A stretch of DNA of 64,000 nucleotides from Moniliella sp. 'wahieum' (GCA_003971905.1 RSEE01000093.1:62001-126000); one strand, 5' to 3'; counted from the first letter of the stretch, positions 11,846-22,994 are shown. Translations and numbers: made by a program. The notes: generated from the sequence alone by a model not told the origin.

Positions 11846-14800
11846 ATGTCTGCAGGCGCCGCCGCCGAGACGCTCGGCATGCTCCCCCCGGCCGCCTCTC
11901 CCGCCGGCAGCACCGCTACCGCCCGCCCCCCCGCCGCAAGCGCGTCTTTGCGCCCCCCAGCCGCCGCCCGCGGCCACAGCCGCCCCTCTTGCCCCTCCCG
12001 CCCCGCCCGCCCCCCCCGTCCGTCCCAACCAGCGTCAGTGTCCGCACCAGCGTCGCCAGCACCACACCAGTCTCACCACCGACGCCAGCCCACCCCCAGC
12101 CCCCCCCACCCCCTCCCTCGACCTTACCCTGGGTCTCGCCGCCGACGACTCGCCGTCCGTCGAGGCACTCGCCTCCCCCGAGCTCTCCCATGACCCGCCC
12201 AGCGATGGCGCGCTGGATCAGAGCCTTCCGCGCCGCTGGCACTCTCCCAAACGCAGCTCCTCCGACGCTCGCGACTCGCCTCTGCTCCGCGATGCGCCCG
12301 CCCCGTGCGACTCCCCTCACCGGGCCTGCCGCCGCCGCCGAGCCCAATCATCTCGGCCTCGACCTCGGCCTGCCTTCCTCCCCCCCCACCGTGCCCGCTC
12401 CCTGCCCTCAACATCCCCCCTGGTACAGCCACAGTCGGGCGCCACAATGCCCCCACCACCTCAACTTCCTCTCCTCCCCTGCGCCTTCCGCCTCGGCCCG
12501 TGCGCACCCCCACAGCCACACCAACAGCCAAGGCCCAGCCTCCTCCTCTACGGCTCTTGCCAGCTCATCCACCGCCCGCGCCAATCACCCGCCACCCAGT
12601 GCGAGTACATCGGCTTCCCATACCCACCACCACCACCAGCAACACAGCAGCAGCAACAGCCGCATGACTCTGGCCGTACCACTCCGTCCCGCAACGGTTC
12701 GCTCCGCAACCTAGGTGGGCTTGTCCGCCGTTGGTCGTCCAGGCGAGGGGCAAGCATGACCCACCCATCCGAGGCAGTAAAGGATGCTACCCTGGCAAAT
12801 CATGCGGCCTCAGCCGCTGCCGGGAACCGCGCTGGTCATGCAGACCACCACCCCTCATCAGCTGCTACCGCAACGACAGCCCGGCCTACCCGCACCTCTA
12901 ACAGGCGGCCTGCCACGGCGAACGCCGCTTACTCCCCCAGCAGTGCTGCTCGTCCTCCCCCGGTGGATGTGCCTGTGGATGAGAGTAGCCGACGGTCGCC
13001 TGCAGGCCAGGCTCCGCGCACGCGCTCCTCTTCCACCTCGATTCACCCCTTCGTCTCCACTGCCGCCAGCGGAGACAAACCAACGGTGGGACGAGCTTAC
13101 CCCCCTCGGGCTACATCACACGGACTCGCACGGGTCTTGCGCACCCCATCAACGGAGAGCTTGGCCCAGCTCTTCCGTCGTCCTTCGAGCGGGTCCACGA
13201 CCGCCAAGGCCGGACCGGGCGCACGCAACCGCACCACATCCCATTCCGATATTCCTGACAGCCGCGCCGCAGCCCCAACCCCGGCAACCCCCTCTTCTGG
13301 CCACGGGCTCTACATGGCTGGCAGCAAAACTGCCGGTAGCACCGATTCGCTCCGTCAACTCTTTCGACGGCCATCCCACACTCTGCATCAACACCCTCCC
13401 GCATCTGCTTCCCACGGTGCGGCTATCGCGGCCAACAGCAGCCAGGAAGCAGTGCCTTCCACTCCACGCTCGGCGTCGCGCATGGGAAGCGGCCTGGATT
13501 CGTTCCGTTCCATGCTCCGCCGGCCCTCACTTGGCCGTGCGCAGCAGGGCCCTGCCGTGGCAGCTAGAACGACCGCGACCGCACCATCCGGAGTACGGTC
13601 GCACCGCACTGCCTCGGACGCGACTGACTTAGCCACGCCTCGTACCCGCCGTCCTGCCACTTCTCATACCCCTCAGGCCTCTTGGTCTCATTCCCAGACA
13701 ACCTTGGGCTTGGCACGCGCCCCCAGTCGGACGACCGAGACACCGTCAATGTCCCAACGTCATCCTTCGTCCCAAGCGGAGCCACAGATTATTTCGCACC
13801 CTTCTGCCACTGATCTCGCTGGCGAGCGGCCGGTTTCCCCCACGGGGCAAGGCGTCGGGGCGCGTACTCGGATCTTGTCCGCGTTTGGTCGCTTGCGGTC
13901 ACGCAAGACGCGGGACATGGCCGTCAAGGAGGCTCGGGCTGGAGCTGGTCCCTGGCCCAGTGCCGGCGTGCACCCTCCCACGGCGGCCTCGGCGGCTGTA
14001 GCGATCAACGCCAACGAAAAGACCAAGGCTCGTCGTACGCGGACGGTAAGCAGTTCTGGCGCTGCTCATTCCCGCACTGCGTCGGGCCGCCTTCGTGGGG
14101 ACGGAGAATTTGTGGACGAATTGGATGGGATTCTTCCTAGCTCGGACGATGGGTTGCCCCCGTCCAATGCTCCACGGGTACGGCGTACGACTTTGACTGA
14201 CCGCCCGGGTCATCGCCCATCCAGCATGAGCTGGGGCGACATTAACGGGCCTGCTTCACGGCTTCCCCCCTCGGGGTGCAGCTGACGGCCCGGCCCAGTC
14301 ATCGCGCCAAAGCAAGTGTTTCTTCCGCTGGGCCCAGCTCGGGATCGTCTCCCTCGCGCCGACGGCCGCTGGAGCGCAGCAACGTGCTCTCGCCCGTCCA
14401 ACCACCAGTGGACCGGCGTTCCCTTCCCATGTCGCTACCGATTGGCCAGAGGGCCACTTATCTGTCATCTCAACCCATTCGTCCCTGTCCGACGGCACGT
14501 TCGTCTCGGCTGCTTCGACTTCGGGGCAGTCGAACCATTCGAACCGGGCCAACGCATCCCACACGCCTGACACGCTCGAACCTCGTCGTTCTCTGGCGGG
14601 AATCCCTGTCACGCCTGGATCGGGATCCGCGTCTACGGTGCATGCGCCGCATCGGGACGTGGGGCTGCGGGTTGAGATGGGCCACCGGGACGATCTAACG
14701 CCGCATTCAGCCTCTTCCTCTTACCATCTGGCCTCGCGCGCCACCCCCAGTTTGGGATCGGCCACGAGCGCCAGTATGCGCACCTCGGAATCCACCAGCC

Positions 14801-15398
14801 GACAGACCGATCCCGCCGCGGGGGGGTCCATCGTTTCCCTCTACCTCGCCCAGTCGGACCAGGCGGGTGGAGATGGCCGGGCCGATTCGCGCTCCGAGGC
14901 AGGGCGTACGTTTGGCTTTTCTGGAACACCCATAGGCGACCGAGCCACTCCTTCGTCCCAAGCCGCCTTGACCACCTCCACCACGTGGGCGGCCTGCAGC
15001 CTACGAACCCCACTCCTCCCCTGCAGGGTAGAACGACGCATTCTTCTTCTCATTCCCGCCCTGGCACCGCGCCTATACTCGGCACAGGTGCCGTGTCGGG
15101 GCCGGGTTCGGGCTCAGGTTCGGGCTCGGGCTCGGGCTCGGGTTCAGGCTCAGGCTCTGTCTCGGGCTCGGGCTCGGGCTCGGGCACGTCGGTGGACTCG
15201 AACGATACCTCGGCGGGGGCGTCTCCGATCGCGCTGGCAGAGAGTGGGATGACACTGTGGCGCTCTGGGTCCGGGACGTTGCAGATGTACGAGCCGGGTC
15301 GGTTGGCTCGCGACCGGGGCGTTCATCTGTGGGTCAATACGTCGCTTCGCCCGGTCAGGAGACAAGCCGCCCGACCGGCCCCCGCCGCGGCGGTCTAA
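11846..15398 (+). CDS. Large disordered Ser/Arg-rich protein with repeated (L)xRRPS motifs
   Basis: No known domain. The start at 11846 (context CCGCCATGTC) gives [15 protein letters not shown]. The protein is proline-, serine- and alanine-rich throughout and basic in the middle. A short motif recurs: [52 protein letters not shown] and [12 protein letters not shown]. RRxS is the consensus for protein kinase A and related kinases, and the hydrophobic residues in front repeat with it, so these look like true linear-motif repeats. Near the C-terminus a (SG)n run is encoded by a GGCTCG hexamer array, followed by [18 protein letters not shown] before the TAA at 15396-15398. The main frame is open for over 2 kb, then switches near 14280 and 15000. 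Probably a signalling or scaffold protein; the function is unknown. Confidence 0.55.
15105..15186. repeat. GGCTCG hexamer array inside a coding region
   Basis: Imperfect tandem GGCTCG/GGTTCG/GGCTCA units, about 13 copies, in the 3' part of the gene at 11846. In the working frame they encode alternating Ser-Gly. The hexamer unit keeps the frame, so copy-number change would alter length without breaking it. Confidence 0.8.
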
Positions 15399-15418
15399 CC
15401 AATTTTCTCTCCTTTGCT

Positions 15419-15438
15419 CCCCCCCCCCCCCCCCCCCC
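15419..15438. repeat. Poly-C tract (20 nt)
   Basis: An uninterrupted run of C just 3' of the stop at 15398. Long C/G runs recur in the window and are places where the base count should not be trusted. Confidence 0.85.
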
Positions 15439-16004
15439 AACCATCCGCTATTCTCTCCTTTAGCCTCGGTGTCCTGGACCCTCGCTGGCTGCATTCTTCC
15501 TCATCAACAACCCCTTTCTCTGGTCCCGCCTGCTGGCCAGGCTGTCTGGGCCTGAGCCCTCCCCCCTCGTTGCATTTTTTTGTCGGGCTCCTTGGGGCTC
15601 TCATATATCACACCCATTTTCTCTCTGCACCTGATACCGGCTCGGCCCTTTTGCCTGTCTCTCTGGACCTACTGGACGTGGGGACTGGCGAGGGATTGCG
15701 TTTTAACTTGCCTTTTTTGCTGATAGGCCTCGGGCCTTGTCCTGTAGTCAGAGTGTATGTTGGGCCCCCCATGGGAGAGGGGGAGGCCCGAGGTACCTGG
15801 GCAGACCTGCCTTTTTGGCCGCCGTACCATCCTTCCATCCTTTATACATACCGTGCCCGACTTGAGCTGCAAGACGTTTGCACGCCCATCGCCATTTCGT
15901 TTGGACATGCCGTTGAAGCTCAGCGCTCACAGCAGCGCAGTTGGCGTGGCACTGTGTGACATGGCATGCGCGCGTGAGGTAGAGCCAACCTGTTACATCC
16001 AACC

Positions 16005-16025
16005 CTTCAAGCTTCAAGCTTCAAT
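16005..16025. repeat. Heptamer array CTTCAAG x3
   Basis: Three head-to-tail 7-nt units, the last one ending CTTCAAT. Intergenic. Confidence 0.85.
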
Positions 16026-16470
16026 CCTTGTCGTTCTCCGGTACCTGTCCCATCCCTTCGGCTGCCTGCCGACGTGTCATTCCTCCAATCGGCGGCCGCC
16101 AGTCCCAGGTGTTTCTCTCTCTCTGTTGGTGCTCGGCGGACGGTGGGATGGATCGGGTGTGTGGGTCGGATGGGGCATGGTTTGCGTGCTCGCACACTGG
16201 CTGCTGCGGGCTGCGGGCTTGCGGGCAAGCCCAGGTGATTTGGCACACGTTCGTAATGTCATGCATCCTCACGCATCCGCATCGTAGGGAGCGGCTACGT
16301 GGCCGGCCAGCGGTGGGGAGTGGGTAGTGAGTAGTGAGCATGGGGGGTCGTGTGCGTGTACATGGGCCAGTGGCCCCCAGAATGGAGGACTCAGCGCAGG
16401 CGCAAGTGCGCTGAAGCTGTGGGTTGCGAGGTGTGGCAGGCCACTGAGGGCACCACAGGCTGGCTTCCCG

Positions 16471-16491
16471 CTTCAAGCTTCAAGCTTCAAG
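16471..16491. repeat. Heptamer array CTTCAAG x3
   Basis: Three perfect 7-nt units with the same sequence as the array at 16005. Intergenic, about 270 bp upstream of the PRELI gene. Confidence 0.9.
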
Positions 16492-16759
16492 CTAGCGCAG
16501 CCAGCAAAACCCGAGTGTGATTGCGGCTGGTCTGATTTTTTATTCCTTCCCCGATCCTCGCCCCCTCCGCGTTAGCACTTCGCACACGCACACGCACCGA
16601 CCCCGCCATTGGGGCTGCCTCTGTACCCCGTTCCAGCCGGTCTCCTGGGCCCTTGCCCCACCCACCCCGCCCCGCCCCGCCCCGCACAGTGAGCCTAGCC
16701 TGCCACCACTTGCCTCCGCCCGCTGCGACCGCTGCTCTTGCCCCTTTGCTCTCCTCGCC

Positions 16760-18070
16760 ATGGTCCACACGGCCGAGATCGAGTCGACGATCGAGTATGT
16801 TGGCGGCTTGTTGTGACTTGCCTGACTGGACACCTACTAACTGGCTGGCTGGCCTGGCTGGCCTTGCTGCGCCGTTCCCCGCAGGCGACCCTGGAGCGGC
16901 CTCGTCCGCGCCTTTTTTCAACGCTACCCAAACCCCTACGCAAGCCATGTGATCCAAGTCGACGTGATTGACCGACAACTCGTGCCGGCCAACACGCCTA
17001 GGACGCAATGGCCGCTCCCTCTCCCTGCCTCGCCGCCCGCCGAGCCGCCAGAACCAAGTCAAGCCACCCCAACCCACCCGCCCGACGACCACCTTGTCTT
17101 GCGCAGCTCCCGCCTGCTGCTCAAACGCGGCACCTTGCCCTCCTGGGCGCCCAAGGGCGTCATCAAGTCCACCGAAAGTTGGGTGCTGGAGGAGACCGAG
17201 GTGGACATAGAGCCTCGCTTGGGACCAGCGCTACTGCAGCGGGCGAGGACCCACCGCCGCCACCGCCGCGACAAATGCGCGTGTGGACGCGCAACTTGGA
17301 CCATACCAACGTGCTGGCCGTAACCGAAGGACTGACCTTTACTGAGGCAGCCCGCGCCCCGCTTGCTCTGACGCGCCGGTACGAGACGGAAGCGAAACTG
17401 GTGCTGCCGCCCCGCCTCCCGCGCCACTTTGCTCCACCCACCTTCAGACGCGGGGCCATGTGAGTAGTTCGCTTGGGTTTGGCTTGTTGCGCGGGCGGAT
17501 CGAGAAGTTTGGTCTGAAGCGTTTCCGCGCCCATGCGACACGTCGCGTGCCGTCTGGTTTTGGACGGCGGGATTGGGTGGGTGGGCATCAGGCCGTCGGA
17601 ACCGGACCGGCCGCCATCGCTTCGCCTGAGTCGTTGGGCGGCGGCCGGGTGGCCACGGCGTGCGCAAGCTGCTCTGGGCGGTTCCGCCGCCCGAGGTGGA
17701 CCCACCCAGCTTGCGCCAGGAGAGGACGATGCCAAGTGGCAGACCAAGTCCGCGGTGCTGCGGCCGCCGTTTTTGGATGGGTACCCGCCGACGCCGCTCC
17801 AGCGGCTGCGCAATTGGGCTTGGGGCGACGAGGGCAGGGTGGCCCAGGCACGAGAGCAGAGAAGAACGCATTCGATGGGCGTACAAGGCACGGCAGTTGC
17901 TGGGCCTGCAGCCGTCGGAACCGTGGGCGCCAAGCAGTCGCGAAGGCGGACGAGGATACATGCCGCTCTGGGCTCGCTTCCGCCGTCTGTCCCGCTCCGC
18001 CGAGCAAGAGGAACAGGAGGAGACGAATGGGCAAGGCGCCGCTGCGCCACCCAGGGATGCCAGGGAGTGA
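16760..18070 (+). CDS. PRELI/MSF1 (Ups) domain protein with C-terminal extension
   Basis: PRELI proteins move phosphatidic acid or phosphatidylserine across the mitochondrial intermembrane space with Mdm35. Exon 1 (16760-16794) encodes MVHTAEIESTI. A 90-nt intron covers 16795-16884, and the join gives ERPWSGLVRAFFQRYPNPYA followed by SHVIQVDVIDRQL. Then come SRLLLKRGTLPSWAPKGVI, ESWVLEETEVD, TRNLDHTNVLAVTE and, at the domain end, GRIEKFGLKRFRAHA, all in family order. A stretch between RQL and SRLLL is about 40 residues longer than usual. The domain ends near 17540, yet coding-like text continues to the TGA at 18070 (NWAWGDEGRVAQARE, IRWAYKARQLLGL), an extension of about 170 residues that may be part of this protein or a separate gene. 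Frame changes occur near 17240 and 17460. Confidence 0.8.
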
Positions 18071-18753
18071 GTGGGCCAGGTCCTGTTCCACGCTTGCTTT
18101 CTTGGCTCGGTTGACTGGAACGGCCATGCTTGCCCGCGTGCTCCGGTGGGCCTGATGGTCTCATGGCGCTGACGAGGTTGTTTGTACCTATGTATATGGC
18201 TCTGGCGCGAGCGCGTACCAGCTCCCTGCTTGCCTCTTCCCGCACCTGCTTGCTCTTCCTGGACAAGTTGTTTCCCCCCTCTCTATCCATTGCACTGCTC
18301 CTGCCTGCATCTTTACCCATTATGATACAAAGGTGCGTTCAAGCATGTAATGTACATTGTTTTGGTCTGAAAGCAAGAGGGGGAAAAGGAGGGGGATTCG
18401 ATGAGGTGACGTTTGGATCGATTGAAGGGCCAAACACCAAAGGGTGTATGTAGTACAGTTGGCGGCACACCGTGGTTTGGGGTGCGCATACATTCGGACG
18501 CACTTCCCACCGGGGGAGAGGGCCAGAGAGGGCCAGTGCGTGGGGCCAGGCTTTTGCTCTTTTAGGAGGAGGAAAGTAAGAGGGGACGGGACTGAAAGCC
18601 GAGATGGGGTGCGGAAGCGCCGAGGCCGGGAAACAGGAAAGAGAGCGAGCAGGGGGGTGGGACGGAGCACAGGGACGGACGAGACGAGACCAGCGGAGCG
18701 ACAGGACAGGTGGGAGGCCAGGACAATTAGGTGGATTCAGACGGAGAGAGCGG
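18071..18753. other. Convergent 3' intergenic region
   Basis: Spacer between the 3' ends of two convergent genes. No gene or clear element is seen. GAGAGGGCCAGAGAGGGCCAG near 18518 is a 10-nt direct repeat. Confidence 0.5.
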
Positions 18754-19487
18754 TTAGGAAGCAAACTGAGGATAGGGCAGCGCGTCCGCCTGCTCCTGAA
18801 CGCGAGTGTAGGCCCCGCACGAGGGGCAGGTCGCCCAGTTCAGCCGAGCCCGTTGCCGGGTCGTGACGGACAGAGAGCTGGGCAATGCCCTGGCAGTGGG
18901 GTCCGTGCCGCGAAGAAGCACTGTGGGCCTGGTCGTCGGTTTGCATGACATCGGCCGCTAGAGCACCCTCGGCAGGGCCGAGAAGACCACAAAAAGTCGC
19001 GCCTTGGCGGTCGGCGCCGTTGGCCGCTTCGCGCGACAGGCCTGGGTACAGGTCAAGCGTCAAGGTGGAAGGGGTCTGGGGAAGGTCGGTAGTAGGTAGA
19101 GGAGGCAGGAGACGACGTGTCGCGTCCGGCGGCAAAGCCGGGGGCGGAAGATGCGTCAGACATGGCAAAGTCGGTGTCGCTGGGCACGGCAGGGGAGGCC
19201 GCGAGGTGCATGTGAAGGGTGGCGGAGTTGCTTTGGCCGGGGAGCATGTGGAGGGCGGCAAGGGTAGCCTCGTTGTCGTGGGCAGCGAACGCGCTGAAGT
19301 TGCCGGCCAGGGCGGGCACGGCAGGCGCGGTGAGGCGGCGGAGGTTGTCGCCGTCGGCGGCATCGGAGGCCTTGCGCTTGCGGTGGCCGATGGTGGTGGG
19401 CACGGGGCCGACGGGGACAGGGCCGGCATGGAGGGTGCCGGGCACAGGCCCAGTATAGGCGGGCACGGACGGACGCGTAGAGAACAT
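18754..19487 (-). CDS. Hypothetical Ser/Pro-rich protein with a basic nuclear-type signal
   Basis: ATG at 19487 (MFSTRPSVPAYTGPVPG). The first 144 residues are in one frame: a PVPxGPVP stretch, then GHRKRKASDAADGDN, a basic cluster followed by a kinase-like site. After that it is rich in Ala, Ser and His and ends in SSTYYRPSPDPF. Continuation into other frames gives LTLDLYPGLSREAANG and finally NWATCPSCGAYTRVQEQ before a stop at 18754. CPSC is the only pair of close cysteines, so a metal-binding knuckle is possible but unproven. No family recognised. A TTTATTTAAG element lies about 70 bp upstream. Confidence 0.45.
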
Positions 19488-19555
19488 GGGCGCGGGGGTG
19501 AGGTGGGGGTGTGGTGGGGGGGGGGGCGCGCAAGAAGGGCAGCGCAGGGCCCCGG

Positions 19556-19568
19556 CTTAAATAAATTA
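19556..19568 (-). promoter_or_regulatory. TATA-like element upstream of 19487
   Basis: Reads TAATTTATTTAAG on the minus strand, an A/T island in otherwise GC-rich DNA, about 70 bp before the ATG at 19487. Position and composition suggest a TATA box. Confidence 0.35.
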
Positions 19569-19749
19569 TGGCCAGTCTCGTGGCTTTGCAGGGCTTGGCT
19601 TCGCTCGGGGGGGGTGCTGCTAGAAGCGGCCGCGGCACAGCGACGCACTTGAGGCGCAGGCCCACCCCAGGCCTCCTTGCCTCCCGCCCGTCCCGCCCGC
19701 TCCTGCGTGCCACCGGTCACCCCGGTCACCCCTCTTGCCCTCGGGCGTG

Positions 19750-19777
19750 ACCTCACGCGTCACGTGTCACGCGTCAC
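19750..19777. repeat. Heptamer array ACCTCAC-GCGTCAC-GTGTCAC-GCGTCAC
   Basis: Four 7-nt units in register; the last three share the pattern GNGTCAC. Confidence 0.8.
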
Positions 19778-20027
19778 GACGCGCACAGAGCAGCACCCCG
19801 CCAGTCTTTCCCTCCGCCCCGCCATGTGCCCCGTGTGCAGGCGACGTAGATGCAGCAACCCAGGGCGGAACTCGGAACACCGGGCGAGCAGCGCGCTTCC
19901 CACATCATCGCATCGATCATCGATCCCATCCCACACCCACACCCAGTGCGTGTCTGAACGTTTCATCTCTGGGCTCCGTGTCAAATTTTCCTAAGTTGAA
20001 CATTTCTGAATCGGGGGGGGGGTGTGT

Positions 20028-20048
20028 GATGCAGGATGCAGGATGCAA
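20028..20048. repeat. Heptamer array GATGCAG x3
   Basis: GATGCAG, GATGCAG, GATGCAA in tandem, directly after a G run at about 20013-20022. Confidence 0.85.
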
Positions 20049-20450
20049 GGATCAATTGGAGCAGATATCTACACGGCTGTTCCGCTCCTCGTTCCGCCGT
20101 TGCAAGTTGCAACTCTGAATACATTGCCTCAGCGGCTTTAGCCGGCTGTTATAGCCCTGGTATAGCTGACTAAGCGCCTAGGCTAAGCGCTCAGTGAGCT
20201 CAGCTCAGCGCAGCGGGAATCGGTAGCCGGTAACGTGTAACCCTGGTAATTACCCGGTACTAGCCGAGTAACCGGTATAGCCGGTAACCTCCGTCCTGCT
20301 GTATGCCCATTTGACAAGTGAATAGCGAATCGCTTGCTCCACAGTTCTGTGCTGGACTGGGCTCAGAGCACAGGCTCACATCTCAGAAGAGCGAACGGAT
20401 ACATCTAGTCGGTCTCCGCGGCACCTGCTGCTCGCCCACGCCGTCCGGCC

Positions 20451-20852
20451 ATGCCCTCCAGCACCACGGCGCTCGGTCACCACGCCTGGCGCGAGGGCTT
20501 CCTATTGCAGTATCCCGAATCCGACGCCCGCTCCCATCCAAAGCCTGCGTCTCTGCCGGCCACCCCGCCGCGTGTTCACCGCCTCAGCCTCAGCAGCATC
20601 TCTTCCACTCGGCCCCGGCTCTGGCCCATCGCTGCGTCGCCTAAGTACGTCATACCTTTCCGCACACCACAGATAGCATCCATCCTAAAAGCCACCGGCT
20701 TGGCCACTTCGCCCGGCCCTATTCCAAGGGCGAGAGAAGACGTGTCATTTCTCCGCTCTTTCTCTGACCACCGGGCCTACGGCCCGGTGGGTTGGGGCTT
20801 CGCCCCAGCCTGTCCTGTTTGCTTTTTTGTGTTTGGAACTTGTTGTGCATGA
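20451..20852 (+). CDS. Possible small hypothetical gene
   Basis: An ATG in good context (GGCCATGCC) opens MPSSTTALGHHAWREGF and continues with PATPPRVHRLSLSSISST, whose SLSSISS recalls phosphorylated disordered tails. A GTACGT donor at about 20645 and a CACAG acceptor at about 20672 could remove a short intron. The 3' part overlaps the GC-rich double hairpin at 20768, which is unlikely to be coding. No family recognised; it may be a truncated first exon or chance. Confidence 0.2.
   Translation: MPSSTTALGHHAWREGFLLQYPESDARSHPKPASLPATPPRVHRLSLSSISSTRPRLWPIAASPKYVIPFRTPQIASILKATGLATSPGPIPRAREDVSFLRSFSDHRAYGPVGWGFAPACPVCFFVFGTCCA
20768..20810. repeat. GC-rich double hairpin
   Basis: Two adjacent stem-loops. 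The first has a perfect 10-bp stem (arms 20768-20777 and 20781-20790) with a TAC loop. The second has arms 20793-20798 and 20802-20807 around a TTC loop and can extend by a wobble and two G-C pairs. The first stem recurs, on the opposite strand and with one difference in 21 nt, at 40551-40571. Similar double-hairpin elements are known from some fungal and algal mitochondrial genomes; whether this one is related is inference. Confidence 0.75.
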
Positions 20853-20963
20853 TATATGTGTCTGTGGCATTGGTTTGGAGCTAAGGCAGGCTGTTTTCGA
20901 AGGCAGGTTCATTATCGAAGGCAGGTTCATTGTAACGGGCTAAAGAGTCGGGCTATCTCAGAG

Positions 20964-22880
20964 TTAATCCAGGTCCATGTCGTCTTGGGCGACCTCGCGC
21001 GGGCGCATGTGATCCATGTGACGGAAGAGCGTCTCGCCGTCCTCGTCCATCTCGCGCAAGACCATTTCCTCGTCCTCTTCTCCGGCCCTAGGAGGCTGAT
21101 CAGGACCTGGGCCGAGCATCGTGTTCCCCAATTCGCGCAAAGCCTCATCAATCTCCTGCTGGTCCAAGTTGCCATTATTGTCCCCATCAAACGTGTCATC
21201 GCCATCGTCTTCGGGAGGAGGGTCAGTAGTGTTGGCCGGTTCGATGGGCGCGTCACCTTCAACGTATTCGATGACCTGGCGGTAGACAATAATGTTGCGC
21301 GTGATCTTGCCGGCCCAGTCAGTGTTCAAGGAGAATGAGATCTGCACTGCCTTGATATGGCCTTCCTTGGCCTCGTCCTCGTTTGGCAGAGGCAAGCCAC
21401 ACGAGAACGAGGAGATGCCGTCATGCGCCTCTCCCCGCGTCCATGCTGTCAGCCAAAGCTGGCATACCCTTTGTCCCCCGCGCGGATGGTTTCGCGGGGC
21501 TTATCTCCCGCCACGGAAGAAAGGGGAACGTGCTGTGCGGGTTTGCCTCTCACTTGCATTGACCAATCCTACTCTCGAAGGATACTTCTCTAGCTTGCAT
21601 TCATGGCCTGGTCAGCCACGTCGTACTGCACTCGATTCTACCCAATCAACTCCTGACACAGCATTCACACTGTCGTGTCTTTGCCATCGCCGTGGGTCCA
21701 CGCAAACTACTCTAAGTGAGCAGGCCGGAGTGATGCTGAAGAGGGGATACCAACCAAGGACAGCCAAGATTGAAGTGGCTTCGATCACTTGGGTAAACTC
21801 CTCGGGTCAGTTGAACAAATTGAGTGATCCTGATCCATTGTCGCCGGCCCGGTTTGTTGTCCTTCAGACAGAATGAATCGGGTATTGGATGAAGCGAGAA
21901 GCGACAATACTGGGACCGTGGTGACCGGTGAGTCCGAATGCAGAAGCGCCTCCGATGGCATCTTCGCCCAACAAGGTCATGACACGCTCATTGATACGGT
22001 CTCCTCAGGGCTTTGACCCCGCTTTGAACTCCTCCAACCGCCTCCATTCTTCCTCTCCCGCATCGCGGATGATGCGATGATGAGCCATGATATATGATAG
22101 CGGATCGTCCACCTCACTGGATACTACTACAAACAACTGGAAGATAACTCTCCAAAAAAGCTGTCGCCTGCGAAAGATCATTCTCCCTCTACCCGTACGG
22201 GTATTAGCTCTCTTTCACAATCTCCGGACGGCTTCAACACTCTGGTTGCAGCAGCATATTCGCTTTCCATGCACTTAGGAAGAATGATGCGCATCGGCAC
22301 ATTCGCAATCTGCATGGGCATCGTGTTGTCGCCGTTGTCGAGCAAAATGTCGACCGGTGATGGAACCGCCCGCCCGAAATGCCCATCGCGCTGTTCCCAT
22401 CTCGTTTTCCGCATCAGGGGCCATCACTGGTGTTTCCCCCTCCGTTACGTGTGGTTCCGGGTTATATCACCCACGTCGATCTTTCCTGTGGTGGTCATGC
22501 ATCATGTCAAAAAGACAAGGTTTGCCCCTGTCCCAGCAAGCTCTGCCAATGAGATGGATGCAGTATAGAGATGTAAGACGAGCCCCATCAGTACTCAGTA
22601 TGGTCTGTGTGTTTCGACCAGGGGCTATCGCCCCCGTGCAGGTCAAGGAGCTCCGACATTGTAACCATTCCATTTAGCTTTTGTGTATCTTTGTCCATGA
22701 TCTCCGCAGCCATATATAAGGTAGGCTCTGTTGCTCTTTGATGCGCCCTTGTATTAGGCGGGTCGTTGGCTGTGGCGTATTCAAACACTGCCACTCTCAT
22801 CAGAGATAGGGGATCACAACTGTAATACACAGTTGGAGGAGCATCAAAGAAGCGGGAGAGCGTGCGTTTCTGTGGGAGAG
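20964..22880 (-). CDS. Putative multi-exon gene ending in an acidic EF-hand exon
   Basis: The last exon (about 21395 to the stop at 20964) is open without an ATG and encodes KAVQISFSLNTDWAGKI, a proline/acidic linker and FDGDNNGNLDQQEIDEAL. DGDNNGNLDQQE is a textbook 12-residue EF-hand loop (Asp 1, Asp 3, Asn 5, Asp 9, Glu 12). The tail MDEDGETLFRHM is very acidic and ends DMDLD. Upstream on the same strand two open segments look like further exons: 22590-22880 (TLSRFFDAPPTVYYS, AAEIMDKDTQKLNG), preceded by a CCCACAG acceptor, and 22178-22414 (PSPVDILLDNGDN, NVPMRIILPKCMES). Joining them is inference and the first exon is not identified. A single canonical EF-hand suggests a calcium-responsive protein; the family is unknown. 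Confidence 0.35.
22621..22634. repeat. Small GC hairpin
   Basis: A perfect 5-bp GGGGC/GCCCC stem around a TATC loop. It resembles the second stem at 20793. Confidence 0.5.
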
Positions 22881-22994
22881 GGGACAAGGTTTACGGTTAG
22901 AGGGCGGCGATTGTCTGTCGAACCGGTGACATAAAAAGCACCCATTCATACATCATGTACAACTCATCGCCCTCCTTACCAAGTCGCCACCGCC

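Larger units (their letters stand above)
15439..16759. other. Intergenic region with CTTCAAG heptamer arrays
   Basis: About 1.3 kb without a recognisable gene. Two CTTCAAG tandem arrays lie at 16005-16025 and 16471-16491. CCCGCCCCGCC pentamer-like DNA near 16660 precedes the next start codon and could be its promoter. Confidence 0.5.
19569..20450. other. Intergenic region with several stuttered motifs
   Basis: No gene recognised. It contains a CGTCAC-type heptamer array (19750-19777), a GATGCAG array (20028-20048), and at 20220-20290 a run of related GGTAAC/CCGGTA units (CCGGTAACG, GTAACC, GGTATAG, CCGGTAACC) that looks like degenerated tandem copies. Confidence 0.5.

Noticed and set aside
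10928-12028. Long minus-strand open frame of about 366 codons
   Set aside because: Gly/Ala/Arg runs from GC-rich DNA, opposite a better-supported gene; a composition artefact.
20768-20810. Rho-independent terminator or REP element as a sign of bacterial contamination
   Set aside because: The flanking genes have spliceosomal introns and fungal families, so the window is eukaryotic; the hairpins need another explanation.
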